Below, in pieces: positions 8,769 through 17,340 of a stretch of DNA of 64,000 nucleotides (within the stretch, counting starts at the first letter, position 1; each line of letters opens with the position of its first letter). The notes under the pieces are model-generated. The model ran no database searches. It was not told the origin of the DNA and saw only the letters and a program-made list of their open reading frames with translations. The DNA is from Gemmatimonadota bacterium (GTDB lineage: Bacteria > Gemmatimonadota > Gemmatimonadetes > Gemmatimonadales > GWC2-71-9), in contig JADJAK010000002.1 in the NCBI GenBank assembly GCA_016704275.1, positions 248,001-312,000 of the forward strand, in the 5' to 3' direction. The position numbers were made by a program, and so were the translations under genes.

Positions 8769-9923
8769 CTAGACCCGGTGGGGACGCTGCACGGCGGAGA
8801 GGAGTTCGCCCGCCGTGAACGGCTTCCGGAGGACCGCCTGGAGCCCGTCCGCGCCATCCGCGTCGCCGGTCATGAGGACGACGTGGAGCCCCGGATGCTC
8901 GCGCCGCACGACTTCCGCCAGTCGGTGCCCATCGAGCCGCGGCATGTGGATGTCGGTGAGCACCGTGCCGACGCACTGTCCGGCCACGTCGCGGAGCAGC
9001 TCGAGGGCCGACTCGCCGTGGTCGGCTTCGAGCACGCCGTACCCCGCGCGACGCAGGATCCGCGCGGTGACATTGCGCACCCATTCATCATCATCCACGA
9101 CCAGGACGGCGGTCTGGGCGTCGTCATCGGGGGCCTGCCCGACGGCCACCGCCTGGGCCGGGAAGCAGACCGTGACGGTGGTGCCGACCCCCGGCTCGCT
9201 CGCGACGATGACCTGCCCGCCACGTTGCCCCATCATGCCGTACATCGCCGAGAGGGAGAGGCCGCTGCCGACGCCGAGCGCCTTGGTGGTGAAGAACGGT
9301 TCGAACAGCTGCGCCTGCGTCGCCTCGTCCATGCCGATGCCCGTGTCACTCACCTCGAGGACCACCCACTCGCCCGCTGGCAGGATGCCGTGGCGATGCG
9401 GCCGGGGCGCGTCGAGGGTCCAGCGTCGGATGTTGATGCTCATCTGACCGCCGAGCGGCATGGCATCGCGCGCGTTGACCACGAGCGTCAGGACCACCTG
9501 CTCGATCTGCCCATGTTCGGCAACGACGCGTTCGCGGCGCGTGCCGCTCCCTTCGGTGATGGTGATGTGCGGACCGGCGAGTCGCGGGAAGAGTGGACGC
9601 AACCGCGCGATCACCTCGTCGAGATCGACCTCGGAGGCCGGGCGCGGGACCGCGCGGCCCACCGCTTCCAGCTGGCGGACGATCATCGCGCCACGCTGCA
9701 ACGATTCGCGGACGTCCTCGAGCCGTGCCTGCAGCGACGCATCGACCAACGGACTCCCGACCAGCGACTGAACCGTCGTCCCGGCATCGTGCAGCAATGG
9801 CGTGAGCTCGCACGAGAGGCCGGAGGCAAGTCGGGTGATGGCCTCCATCTTCTCCACGTGACGACGGCGGGCGCAGTCGGCCTGGTCGAGATCGCTTGGC
9901 GTAGCGGCATCAGGCAGCGTCAC
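8769..9923 (-). CDS. Hybrid histidine-kinase-like protein (ATPase + receiver) lacking phosphoacceptor His
   Basis: About 384 residues from GTG 9923; an upstream frame to 10046 is open but unlike the family. A DHp-like helix (MEAITRLASGLSCELTPLLH) aligns with the usual GRLAGGIAHDFNNLL, placing Cys38 where the phosphorylated His should be. The ATPase domain is normal: N box VVLTLVVNARDAM, G1 DTGIGM, F box LFEPFFTTK and G2 GVGSGLSLS. It is followed by a receiver with VLVVDDDEW, acceptor Asp in LTDIHMPRLDG and Lys in LRKPF. No sensor or membrane segment is present. It may act as phosphatase or ATP-binding scaffold, or use another residue. No partner gene is adjacent. Confidence 0.82.
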   Translation of the reverse strand: MTLPDAATPSDLDQADCARRRHVEKMEAITRLASGLSCELTPLLHDAGTTVQSLVGSPLVDASLQARLEDVRESLQRGAMIVRQLEAVGRAVPRPASEVDLDEVIARLRPLFPRLAGPHITITEGSGTRRERVVAEHGQIEQVVLTLVVNARDAMPLGGQMSINIRRWTLDAPRPHRHGILPAGEWVVLEVSDTGIGMDEATQAQLFEPFFTTKALGVGSGLSLSAMYGMMGQRGGQVIVASEPGVGTTVTVCFPAQAVAVGQAPDDDAQTAVLVVDDDEWVRNVTARILRRAGYGVLEADHGESALELLRDVAGQCVGTVLTDIHMPRLDGHRLAEVVRREHPGLHVVLMTGDADGADGLQAVLRKPFTAGELLSAVQRPHRV

Positions 9924-10178
9924 AGGTCCATCCGTGCTCGTGTCGATCGGTCGCGGCCAGGTGCGGCGACTCACGCCCACCACATTCGCAAGCGACGGGC
10001 CGCGAGAATCGATTCGCGGGCTGCCACGCAAGTGCTTTGGTGGCAACAGCTTGCCGGAATGCCACCGGGCGTGTCCTGCGTGGGTGCTGTGGTGGCGAGA
10101 TCATTCCGACGCGTCTGCGCCACACCTCGCTCCTTCGACGTGGTTGCGATGCATCCCGTCCGATCCCACGTTTCGGAT

Positions 10179-12437
10179 ATGGCTTCCCTCTCCCCTCGTC
10201 GGCGTCGAATCCTCCTCATCGCCGTGGCCGTGGTCACCGTCGTGGCGCTCGGCGTGCTGGCGTACAGCCAACGCTGGGCGATCAGTGGTCGTGCGGTGGC
10301 GATCATCGACCCGAAGGTCCGACGCTGGGCCGAGCGTGAGGTCTCCCGCCTTTCCGACGGCGTCTATCGACTGCACGCGTCGACCATCGTCGTGGACAAG
10401 GCCCGACACCGCGTGGCGATCGACACCATCACGCTGGTGACGGACGTCGCGGCCAACGCGCGCCGCCCGACGCCGCTCCCGACCGTCACCCTCCGCTTCC
10501 TGGGGTGTGATCTCGAAGGGATCGACCTCGATCGGTTGGCGGCGCGGCGCGGCCTCCACCTGCGCAGTGCGGGCTGTGACAGCGTGCATCTGGAGGGCGA
10601 GGTGCCGGCACCGAAGCCGGGCGCGGCCCCCGTCCCGATCCGCCCCGGCGTCTTCCTCTCGCTGCGCGACAACCTCGACCTGCCGCGCGAGGTGCCCTCC
10701 ATCAGCGTGGATACCATCGCCTTCCCGCAGGTGTCGATCGCGCTCGGGCTCTCCGGGCGGAATCGGCGGCGCACGGTGCTCTCGCTTGATCGCTTCGCGG
10801 TGCGACTCGACTCGCTCCACTACGACCCGAAGCAACCGATCGAGGAGCGCGGGCCGCTGCTCTCGCGCGACGTCTCATTGCGGTTGGTCGGCTTCGAGGG
10901 CAATCGCGAAGCGGCGACCCGCCTCTCGCTCGACTCGATGTCGGCGTCGCTCGGCCGCGGGACCTTCCAACTCGATGGGCTGGTGTACGAGCCGATCATC
11001 GGTTCGCTGGGTGACTCGCTCGGCTTCCAGGCGCTCGAGGTCGGACACCTGCAGTTGCGCGGCGTCGACTGGCGCAGCTTCCTGACCACGGGGGACGTCG
11101 GCGTGAGCCGGCTGGCGGTGGAGCGCGCGCTGCTGCGCTTCCCGCCGCCGGGCGCGGCCCCGAAGCCGAGCGCCGCCGCCACCAAGAAGACCGCCGCGCC
11201 CCCGGTCTCGACGCCCCTGACGCAGCGCACCGTCGGCTCGCTGTTGCGCGCGCTCGGGCGCGACATGCGACTCGACACCCTCAGCGTGCTGGGCTTCACG
11301 CTCATCGAGGGCGCCACGAATCGACAGGACAGCACGGTCACCGTGCTCGAGCGCCTCGCGGTGCAAGGCGCGCACTTCGACGACTCCACCAGCTGGAGCA
11401 CCGCGTTCCCGGTCGGACGGATCACGGTGGAAGCCGACCACCTCACGCGTCGGCAGGGCGAGAATCAGCTGCAGGTCGGGGCGCTGCGACTCAGCGTCGT
11501 GGCCGGCACGGCACGGGTCGATTCACTCCGCGTCGGACCCGACGGCAACGACGCCGCGTTTCGCCGGCGCCATCGCTTCCGCACCGATCGGATGGTGCTC
11601 TCGGCGGCACGCGTGGCGATCGCCGGCGTGGACTTTCCGGCCTACTTGCAGGATGGTGCGTTCCGGATCCGTCGCGGCGACGCCACCGGCGTCGAGCTCG
11701 ACATCCTCACCGACAAGCGCATGCCGGTGGAGCGTGGCAAGCGGACGAGTCATCGGTATCCGCAACAAGCCCTCCGCGACCTCGGGCTCCCGTTCGGCGC
11801 CGACACGCTTACCCTTGCCGGCGAGGCACGGTACCGCGAACACGCGGTGTCGGCCCCAGCACCGGGCGTGATCGCCTTCCGATCGCTGCGCGCCACACTG
11901 ATCAATTTCTCCAACGACCCGGCGCGGATGCAGGACAGCACGCCGTTCCGCCTCACCGCCGACGCCCGCCTCATGGGCGTGGCCCCCTTTCACTTCGAAC
12001 TCGAGATGCCGCTGCTCGCCGATCAATTCACCATGCGCTATCGCGGCCGCCTCGGCGCGATGGACGCGGCGGCGCTGAATCCGTTCGCCTCCGATGGTGC
12101 CGGTGTGAAGTTCACCCGTGGGCGGATCGAGGGGATCAGCTTCGACGCCACGGTGGCCAGCGGACGTGCTCGCGGGCGCATCACGCCGCGGTGGACCAAT
12201 CTCGGAATCGAGCTCCCCGGACTGGACCGAAAGAACACCGGCATCTTCGGGGGCCTCAAGCGGGCCGTGGGGAAGTTCGTGGCCAATGCCTTCATGGTCC
12301 GGGACGACAACGTGGCGGGGAAGAAGGAGCCGCCCCGTGATGGCACCATCGACCACCGCTGGACCCCGCGGGAGACCCTCCCCCAGTTCCTCTGGAACTC
12401 CATCCGCGATCCCCTCGTCCCACTCCTGAAGAAGTAG
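10179..12437 (+). CDS. AsmA-like membrane-anchored envelope protein
   Basis: A roughly 752-residue protein with a basic N-terminus (ASLSPRRRR), one transmembrane anchor (about residues 10-30) and a long periplasmic region of repeated beta-strand segments (LRLVGFEGNREAATRLSLD, FQALEVGHLQLRGVDW and similar), with a Pro/Ala/Lys linker near the middle. This resembles AsmA/DUF748-type bridge proteins, which help move phospholipids between membranes; the assignment is by architecture only. ATG 10179 is used; ATG 10149 is also in frame. It is followed at seven to 53 bases by PAP2 and flippase-like genes, suggesting a lipid-related set. Confidence 0.6.
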   Translation: MASLSPRRRRILLIAVAVVTVVALGVLAYSQRWAISGRAVAIIDPKVRRWAEREVSRLSDGVYRLHASTIVVDKARHRVAIDTITLVTDVAANARRPTPLPTVTLRFLGCDLEGIDLDRLAARRGLHLRSAGCDSVHLEGEVPAPKPGAAPVPIRPGVFLSLRDNLDLPREVPSISVDTIAFPQVSIALGLSGRNRRRTVLSLDRFAVRLDSLHYDPKQPIEERGPLLSRDVSLRLVGFEGNREAATRLSLDSMSASLGRGTFQLDGLVYEPIIGSLGDSLGFQALEVGHLQLRGVDWRSFLTTGDVGVSRLAVERALLRFPPPGAAPKPSAAATKKTAAPPVSTPLTQRTVGSLLRALGRDMRLDTLSVLGFTLIEGATNRQDSTVTVLERLAVQGAHFDDSTSWSTAFPVGRITVEADHLTRRQGENQLQVGALRLSVVAGTARVDSLRVGPDGNDAAFRRRHRFRTDRMVLSAARVAIAGVDFPAYLQDGAFRIRRGDATGVELDILTDKRMPVERGKRTSHRYPQQALRDLGLPFGADTLTLAGEARYREHAVSAPAPGVIAFRSLRATLINFSNDPARMQDSTPFRLTADARLMGVAPFHFELEMPLLADQFTMRYRGRLGAMDAAALNPFASDGAGVKFTRGRIEGISFDATVASGRARGRITPRWTNLGIELPGLDRKNTGIFGGLKRAVGKFVANAFMVRDDNVAGKKEPPRDGTIDHRWTPRETLPQFLWNSIRDPLVPLLKK

Positions 12438-12489
12438 CGTCCCCGTGGCATTGCCGGGCCCGGCCCCCCATCTTTCGGTGGAGGGCGCC

Positions 12490-13440
12490 GTGGCACTGGC
12501 CGCCTACCAACCCGATCACCGGACGACGATGTCGTTGCCCCGCCGCCCGACCGAGTTGGTGCGCACCCTCGCCCCACTCGACATCCTGACGATCCTCTAC
12601 ACGGCGAGTTCCTTCCTCGTCGTCTCGCTCCAGTCCATCGGGGCCGACACGATGCGGGTCTCGTCCGGCGAGTTGGCCTGGCTACTGCTGGCCCACGCAC
12701 TCCTGGTGGTGCTGGTCTTCCTTGCCGCGCAGGCACGCAACGAGGCCTGCGCCGAGCACTGCTTCCTGGCGGAGTGGTATCCGCTGGTGGTGCTGGTGGC
12801 GGTCTATGCGTCGGTCGATCTGGTGAATGGGCCGCGGCAGGCGGCGGGCCTCTCGCACGACGCCGTGATTCAGCGCCTCGAGCTGGCCACCTTCGGGCGC
12901 CAGCTCGCCCATGACTGGAGCCGGAGCCAGACGCAGGCGGCATTCTCCTGGCCGCTCTCGCTGGCCTACCTCGGCTTCTTTCCGTTGGTGATCGCCGCCC
13001 CGGCCGTCCTCTGGTGGCGCGGCCACATCATCCGCGCCCGGCAGACGATCTTCGGGATCTCGCTCGCCTTCTTCACCTGCTACCTCGTCTTCCTGCTCTT
13101 CCCGGTGGCGGGGCCGACCTACCTCTGGGGCTGGCCGACCGACGGCGCCCACACCGCCCTGCCGTCGCGCCTGGTGCGTGACCTGATCGATGGCGGCGAT
13201 TCGTGGGGATCGGCGTTTCCGTCGAGTCACGTCGCCGCCTCGATGGCCGCCGTGCTCCTCGCCTTTCGCAACTGGCGTCCGCTCGGCATGGTGCTGCTGC
13301 CGTTCGCGCTCGGCATCCTCGTGGGCGTGGTGTACTTCCAGGTGCACTACGCGGTGGACGCCGTCGCCGGGTTGATCATCGCCGTCTTCGCGACCACCAT
13401 GGCTGCCCGCCTCATCCCGGCGCACGCCGCGCGCGCATGA
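12490..13440 (+). CDS. PAP2-family membrane phosphatase
   Basis: A 316-residue integral membrane protein with about six to seven hydrophobic helices. The PAP2 motifs are present in the C-terminal part: SAFPSSHVAASMA and, 60 residues later, FQVHYAVDAVAG, giving the catalytic His pair and Asp. The closest type is the lipid phosphatase / inositolphosphorylceramide-synthase-like group. GTG 12490 is chosen because GGAGGG lies seven bases upstream; GTG 12445 and ATG 12529 are alternatives. The stop overlaps the next ATG (ATGA), so the two are translationally coupled. Substrate lipid unknown. Confidence 0.82.
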   Translation: MALAAYQPDHRTTMSLPRRPTELVRTLAPLDILTILYTASSFLVVSLQSIGADTMRVSSGELAWLLLAHALLVVLVFLAAQARNEACAEHCFLAEWYPLVVLVAVYASVDLVNGPRQAAGLSHDAVIQRLELATFGRQLAHDWSRSQTQAAFSWPLSLAYLGFFPLVIAAPAVLWWRGHIIRARQTIFGISLAFFTCYLVFLLFPVAGPTYLWGWPTDGAHTALPSRLVRDLIDGGDSWGSAFPSSHVAASMAAVLLAFRNWRPLGMVLLPFALGILVGVVYFQVHYAVDAVAGLIIAVFATTMAARLIPAHAARA

Positions 13441-14453
13441 GCCGCACGCTCCGCCTCGTCGCCTTTCTCGTGGGCGCGGCGGTCCTCGCGCTGCTGATTC
13501 GTGAAGTCGGTGTCGATACGCTCGCGGAGGGCGCGCGTACGGTCGGTTGGTTCGCCGTCCCGATCGTCGCCCTGCACGCCGTTGTGTATGGCCTCAACGC
13601 GGTGGCCTGGTACATCACCCTCGCGCACGAGCCGGGCGCCCCGCCGTTCTTCAGCATCTTCCGGATTTCCGTCGTCGGCTTCGCGATCAATTTCCTCACC
13701 CCCGTGGTCAATGCCGGCGGCGAGCCATACCGGATGGCGGCGCTCACACCGTGGCTTGGCGGCCGCAAGGCGGCCGGCAGCGTGCTGCAGTACGCCATGC
13801 TGCACGCGCTCTCGTCGCTGCTGATGTGGCTGACAGCGATCATCGCCGCGCTGACGTTGCCGGGCGTGCACGGCCGCATCTGGTGGGTGCTGCTCGCGAT
13901 GGGGGGCGTCATCCTGGCGGCACTCGGCGTGGTGCGCTCGGGGCACCGGCACGGTTTCGTCGCGCGGCTCGCAGGGTGGATCGCCCGCCGGCGGCTCGGA
14001 CGGTTGTCGGCCTGGCTGACCAAGCAGGAGGAGGCGCTCGTCGCCGTGGACGCGCAGATCACCACGCTCCACGCCGAACGGCCGGGGCGCCTCGGCGCGG
14101 CGATCGCGGTGGACTACCTCTCGCGCTGGGTGGCGATGGGGGAGCTGCTGCTGGTGGCATACGCCGTCGGCACTCCGCTGGGTATCACGCCCGCGGTGAT
14201 GATTTCGGGCCTGTCGGCGCTCGCGGTCAATCTCTTCTTCCTGCTGCCGTGGGAGATGGGATCGCGCGAGGGATCGCTCTACTACTTCTTCGGGCTGGCC
14301 GGGGTGCCGGCGTCACTCGGGTTGATCGCGGCGGTGATGACGCGGCTGCGCGAGATCGTCTGGTGCGCGCTCGGGCTGGCGCTCGCCGGCCCCGGTGGCC
14401 GCGCGGCCGCCGCCGAGGCACGGGCGGGACACACCACGCCCCCGGCCGCGTAG
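13437..14453 (+). CDS. Flippase-like membrane protein (LPG synthase TM / UPF0104 family)
   Basis: A 338-residue polytopic protein with about eight transmembrane helices. The family signature appears as FRISVVGFAINFLTPVVNAG followed by GEPYRMAAL, with a later MEMGSREGSL-like segment (LLPWEMGSREGSLYYFF). Members include the transmembrane half of lysylphosphatidylglycerol synthases and proposed lipid flippases. It overlaps the PAP2 gene by four bases. With the upstream AsmA-like and PAP2 genes it probably forms a lipid remodelling or transport operon; this is context-based. Confidence 0.78.
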   Translation: MSRTLRLVAFLVGAAVLALLIREVGVDTLAEGARTVGWFAVPIVALHAVVYGLNAVAWYITLAHEPGAPPFFSIFRISVVGFAINFLTPVVNAGGEPYRMAALTPWLGGRKAAGSVLQYAMLHALSSLLMWLTAIIAALTLPGVHGRIWWVLLAMGGVILAALGVVRSGHRHGFVARLAGWIARRRLGRLSAWLTKQEEALVAVDAQITTLHAERPGRLGAAIAVDYLSRWVAMGELLLVAYAVGTPLGITPAVMISGLSALAVNLFFLLPWEMGSREGSLYYFFGLAGVPASLGLIAAVMTRLREIVWCALGLALAGPGGRAAAAEARAGHTTPPAA

Positions 14454-14486
14454 GCGACCGGGGGCGTTGGGTACCGCAGTGGCGAG

Positions 14487-15131
14487 TTACTTCGCCGGCG
14501 CGATCGTCACGTAGCGCCAGAGGCGCGCGACTTCCTTCGCATCGACGTACTTGCCGATCTCCTTCTGGAACTGCGCCTCGTTCTTCCAGGGGCGATACTC
14601 CTTGAACTCCCGCACCATCCGCCGACCGGCGCCCGGAATCGAGAGAATGTCCTCGTCGGTCGCCGTGTTCAGCTCGACCGGGACGAAGACGTACTGCTCG
14701 AAGCGCGCGACCTCGGCGGCGTCGACGTACTTGCCGATCTCCTTGCGCCACACCGCGAGCGACGCGTACGGGCGGTACTCGTTGAATTCCTTCAGCATCT
14801 TCGGGCCCATGCCGGGAATCAGGTTGAACTCGGCATCGGTCGCGGTGTTGAGATTCACCTCGAGAAAGAGCTTCGGGTAGAGCGCCTTCCGCTGTGCCAC
14901 GGTGAAGCTCTTGGCGAGCGCCGCATCGAGCGCGGTCATCGTGAGATACGGACGGCCGGCCACCACGGCCTCGATGATCGCGGGCGTCATCCCCGGAACC
15001 GTCGCCAGCTGCTCGGCGGTGGCGAGGTTCGGATTCAGCGCGCCGAGGTTCTTGCCGACCTGCGCCGCGAGGGGCGTCGTGGCCAGCAGCAACAGCGCGA
15101 GCGGGGCGAATCGGCGAAGCGTGAACGACAT
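14487..15131 (-). CDS. Exported ComEA-like protein with tandem helix-hairpin-helix units
   Basis: A 214-residue protein with a signal peptide (1-23, ending PLAAQ) and three HhH units. The second and third are a clear duplication of about 58 residues: each starts LNTATD, has an IPGxGxxMxxEF hairpin, then EYRP and KEIGKYVDAxEVARxxxYV. The first unit (ATVPGMTPAIIEAVVAGRPY) is more diverged. HhH units of ComEA bind DNA outside the cytoplasmic membrane during uptake; here the tandem form without a TM anchor suggests a periplasmic or secreted protein. Start ATG 15131; it lies two bases after the stop of the upstream four-TM gene. Confidence 0.75.
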   Translation of the reverse strand: MSFTLRRFAPLALLLLATTPLAAQVGKNLGALNPNLATAEQLATVPGMTPAIIEAVVAGRPYLTMTALDAALAKSFTVAQRKALYPKLFLEVNLNTATDAEFNLIPGMGPKMLKEFNEYRPYASLAVWRKEIGKYVDAAEVARFEQYVFVPVELNTATDEDILSIPGAGRRMVREFKEYRPWKNEAQFQKEIGKYVDAKEVARLWRYVTIAPAK

Positions 15132-15133
15132 GG

Positions 15134-15595
15134 TCAAGACTCCATGGGAAGGGTGCGACTGCCCGCCGTGACGGCGAGCGCAGGGTGACGATGTGACCAG
15201 AGCAAGCCCAGCAAACCGATCTGCAACATGGCGCCGGGGGCCAGCAGCGGCAACGAGCCGGTGACGGCCTCGCGGAACAGCTCCATGCCATGCATGGTCG
15301 GCGTGGTTTCGAGTTCCCACTCGACGTTGGCGCGGTAGTGGAGGAAGATCCCCACCGCCGCACTCACGCACGCCAACCCGGAGACGACGCGCACCGCGAG
15401 CACTGCACCGCGGGATCGCGCCGAACCGTACCAGGCAAATGCGAGCAGATACGCCGTACCGATGCCAAGCGGGACAAACTGCAGTGCGTCCTGATCGTGC
15501 CCGAGGAGCAGCAGCTCGGCGAGGATGCCGAGGACGCCGACGACGAGCACCACCAGGAGGAGCGACCGCCAGCGTTCGATGCCGGCCGCATTCAT
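15134..15595 (-). CDS. Four-helix membrane protein, unknown function
   Basis: A 153-residue protein with four hydrophobic helices (about 10-28, 38-55, 65-82 and 112-133) and a loop with HYRANVEWELETTPTMHGME between helices three and four. I recognise no family. ATG 15595 overlaps the stop of the upstream isomerase-like gene (ATGA), and its own stop lies two bases before the HhH gene start, so the three genes form one leftward operon. Confidence 0.68.
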   Translation of the reverse strand: MNAAGIERWRSLLLVVLVVGVLGILAELLLLGHDQDALQFVPLGIGTAYLLAFAWYGSARSRGAVLAVRVVSGLACVSAAVGIFLHYRANVEWELETTPTMHGMELFREAVTGSLPLLAPGAMLQIGLLGLLWSHRHPALAVTAGSRTLPMES

Positions 15596-16431
15596 CGTGG
15601 CGCGATGCTCCGGATGTGGGCCAGGTTGCGCTTGGCGCTGGCGAGCGGATCGGGCCCGCCCTCCTGCTCGACGATGACCGGCTTCTGGTCGAGCTGCGGG
15701 ACGGCCGCGAGGAACGCCTTCAGGTCCACGGTGCCGAGCCCAAGCTCGGTGTCGCTCGAGCGGTCGGCGACCACGTCCTTGATGTGGAAGCTCCAGTAGC
15801 GCGCGGTGTGCTGCTTGAGATAACGCATCGGATCGCCGCCACCCATCGTCATGTTGCCGGTGTCGAGCTGCAGGCGGACCACCGACGGATCGGTGCGCTC
15901 GAGGAAGACGTCGTACGGAATGACGCCGTCGATCGGCTTCTGGTGGTCGGGCTCGTTGTGGAAGGCGAGCCAGATCCCGGCGCGGCGCGCGGCCGCGCCG
16001 GCGGTGTTGAAGTGATCGGCCCACTGGCGCCACGAATCGAGCGGCTTGGTCTTGTCGATCGGCAGCGACGGGACGATCAGGTACTGGTGCCCGAGGTAGT
16101 GCGCGTCGTCGAGGCTCTTGTCCCAATCCTTCAGCAGGATCTCTGGGGCGATGTGCGCCGACGGGGCCTTGAGACCGGATGCGGCAAGCGACGCCTTCAC
16201 CTGTTCGCGCGTGCGGTCGAAGTTCTTGAACGACCAGAGCAGCTCGACGTCGTCGTAGCCCATCGCGCCGACGGCCTTGAGGGTGCCCTCGGGGTCCTTC
16301 CGCATCGCGGTGCGGACGCTGTAGAGCTCGAGGCCGACCCGCCGGAGCGGGAGGGAGGCGGAGGCGGGGCGGGCCAGGGCGGCGCCGGCGATGGCAGCGG
16401 AGGCCGTGGCGAGGAAGTCGCGTCGTTGCAT
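15592..16431 (-). CDS. Tat-exported sugar isomerase/epimerase-like TIM-barrel protein
   Basis: A 279-residue protein. The twin-arginine signal MQRRDFLATASAAIAGAALA covers residues 1-25. The rest is an AP-endonuclease-2/xylose-isomerase-like TIM barrel: LELYSVRTAMRKDPEGTLKA, GAMGYDDVELLW, then likely metal ligands in FHNEPDHQK, LQLDTGNM, WSFHIKD and VIVEQEG. Family members isomerise or epimerise sugars or cyclitols. Export of a folded metalloenzyme by Tat fits. It starts the three-gene operon with the four-TM and HhH genes. Substrate unknown. Confidence 0.85.
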   Translation of the reverse strand: MQRRDFLATASAAIAGAALARPASASLPLRRVGLELYSVRTAMRKDPEGTLKAVGAMGYDDVELLWSFKNFDRTREQVKASLAASGLKAPSAHIAPEILLKDWDKSLDDAHYLGHQYLIVPSLPIDKTKPLDSWRQWADHFNTAGAAARRAGIWLAFHNEPDHQKPIDGVIPYDVFLERTDPSVVRLQLDTGNMTMGGGDPMRYLKQHTARYWSFHIKDVVADRSSDTELGLGTVDLKAFLAAVPQLDQKPVIVEQEGGPDPLASAKRNLAHIRSIAPR

Positions 16432-16540
16432 GCGTCGAAGGTAGGGCGACGGAGGCGGGGCCGGAAGAGCGAGGGCGGTGGACTGGACAGCGAACGATCG
16501 CCAGACCGAGGGTGACGGCCGAGACGGGCCACTTGCCGTT

Positions 16541-16572
16541 TATCGATATGAACCATATCGTTTATCGCTACC
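16541..16572. promoter_or_regulatory. AT-rich palindromic site, possible operator of the YozG-like regulator
   Basis: CGATATG AAC CATATCG (16544-16560) is a perfect 7-bp inverted repeat with a three-base spacer, followed at once by TTTATCG. The word TATCG occurs three times within 30 bases in a region otherwise near 70% GC. It precedes the DUF2975 remnant and HTH gene, so autoregulation is plausible. Binding is inferred, not shown. Confidence 0.45.
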
Positions 16573-17046
16573 TCGTTCTGGCCCTGCCCCGGAGGATCAA
16601 TGCCGCGAAGGTCACCGTCTTCGATCTCGCTTGCGCCCGGCTGCTGGCCGCGCTGGTGGCGCTCAATCAGATCGCGGCTTCGTCCTGGTGCTGGCGGTGG
16701 GTCTCGTTGCCGGCCCAATGATATGGAGCGGGTTCGGGTTGGGCGGGCGTCGCCAAGCGCTGGCCTTCCTGTGGCGCTCCGGGATCGCCGGGGCCCATCG
16801 CGTGTTGACCCAGCTGCGATGATCGTCGCGACGGTGGGCGAGGGACCCCTTCGTCACCGAAACTCGGCATCGGGGGCCACGGGACGGGGGCTCAACCTGC
16901 GGCCGTGGGTGACCGCGCGGCTGGTGCCGCAGCCGCTGCATACCCGGCGTCCTCTTGCCGTGGATCGCGATCCTGCTCTCTCCGTCCTCGCACAGGTCTT
17001 CACCGAGGGGACCCGGATGCGCGACGAGCTCGACGGGACTGTGTGA
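16548..17046 (+). pseudogene. Decayed membrane-protein gene, probably DUF2975
   Basis: No single frame covers this stretch, but hydrophobic pieces appear in different frames: MNHIVYRYLVLALPRR and DLACARLLAALVALNQI from 16548, FVLVLAVGLVAGPMIW in the next frame near 16680, LPWIAILLS near 16955, and finally VLAQVFTEGTRMRDELDGTV ending at 17046. The last piece is the typical C-terminus of DUF2975 proteins, and the following HTH gene one base later is the usual DUF2975 partner (YozG-like). I read it as a DUF2975 gene with several indels. Assembly errors could give the same picture. Confidence 0.5.
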
Positions 17047-17047
17047 G

Positions 17048-17233
17048 ATGGCAATTCTCATTCGGCTCGACGAGTTGTTGCACGCGCGGCGGATGACGCT
17101 GACCGACCTGGCCGAGGAGATCGGCATCACCGTCCCGAATCTGTCGATCTTGAAGACCGGCAAGGCGCGCGCGATTCGCTTCTCGACGCTGGAGGCAATT
17201 TGTGCGGCACTCCAGTGCCAGCCGGGGAGTTGA
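17048..17233 (+). CDS. YozG-like Cro/CI-type HTH regulator
   Basis: A 61-residue protein consisting of a single helix-turn-helix domain: MAILIRLDELLHARRMTLT, LAEEIGITVPNLSILKTGK and FSTLEAICAALQCQPG. The length and sequence fit the small XRE subgroup (HTH_26, YozG-like) encoded just after DUF2975 membrane proteins. It remains intact although the upstream partner looks broken. ATG 17048 lies two bases after the partner's stop. A plausible DNA target is the palindrome at 16544-16560. Confidence 0.8.
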   Translation: MAILIRLDELLHARRMTLTDLAEEIGITVPNLSILKTGKARAIRFSTLEAICAALQCQPGS

Positions 17234-17340
17234 TGGAATCACGGATGAGCAAACCGGGCGGACCCCCTCGAACAGGGCGGGCGTCCAGTTCGCGCGCGAG
17301 CGGATGAAGAGCCACCGCACGGATGACTCCGGGCGTCCCG

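Noticed and set aside
8751..10148. Upstream extension of the AsmA-like frame across the hybrid kinase gene
   Set aside because: It is antisense to clear kinase and receiver motifs; the real N-terminus with a TM anchor starts at 10149 or 10179.
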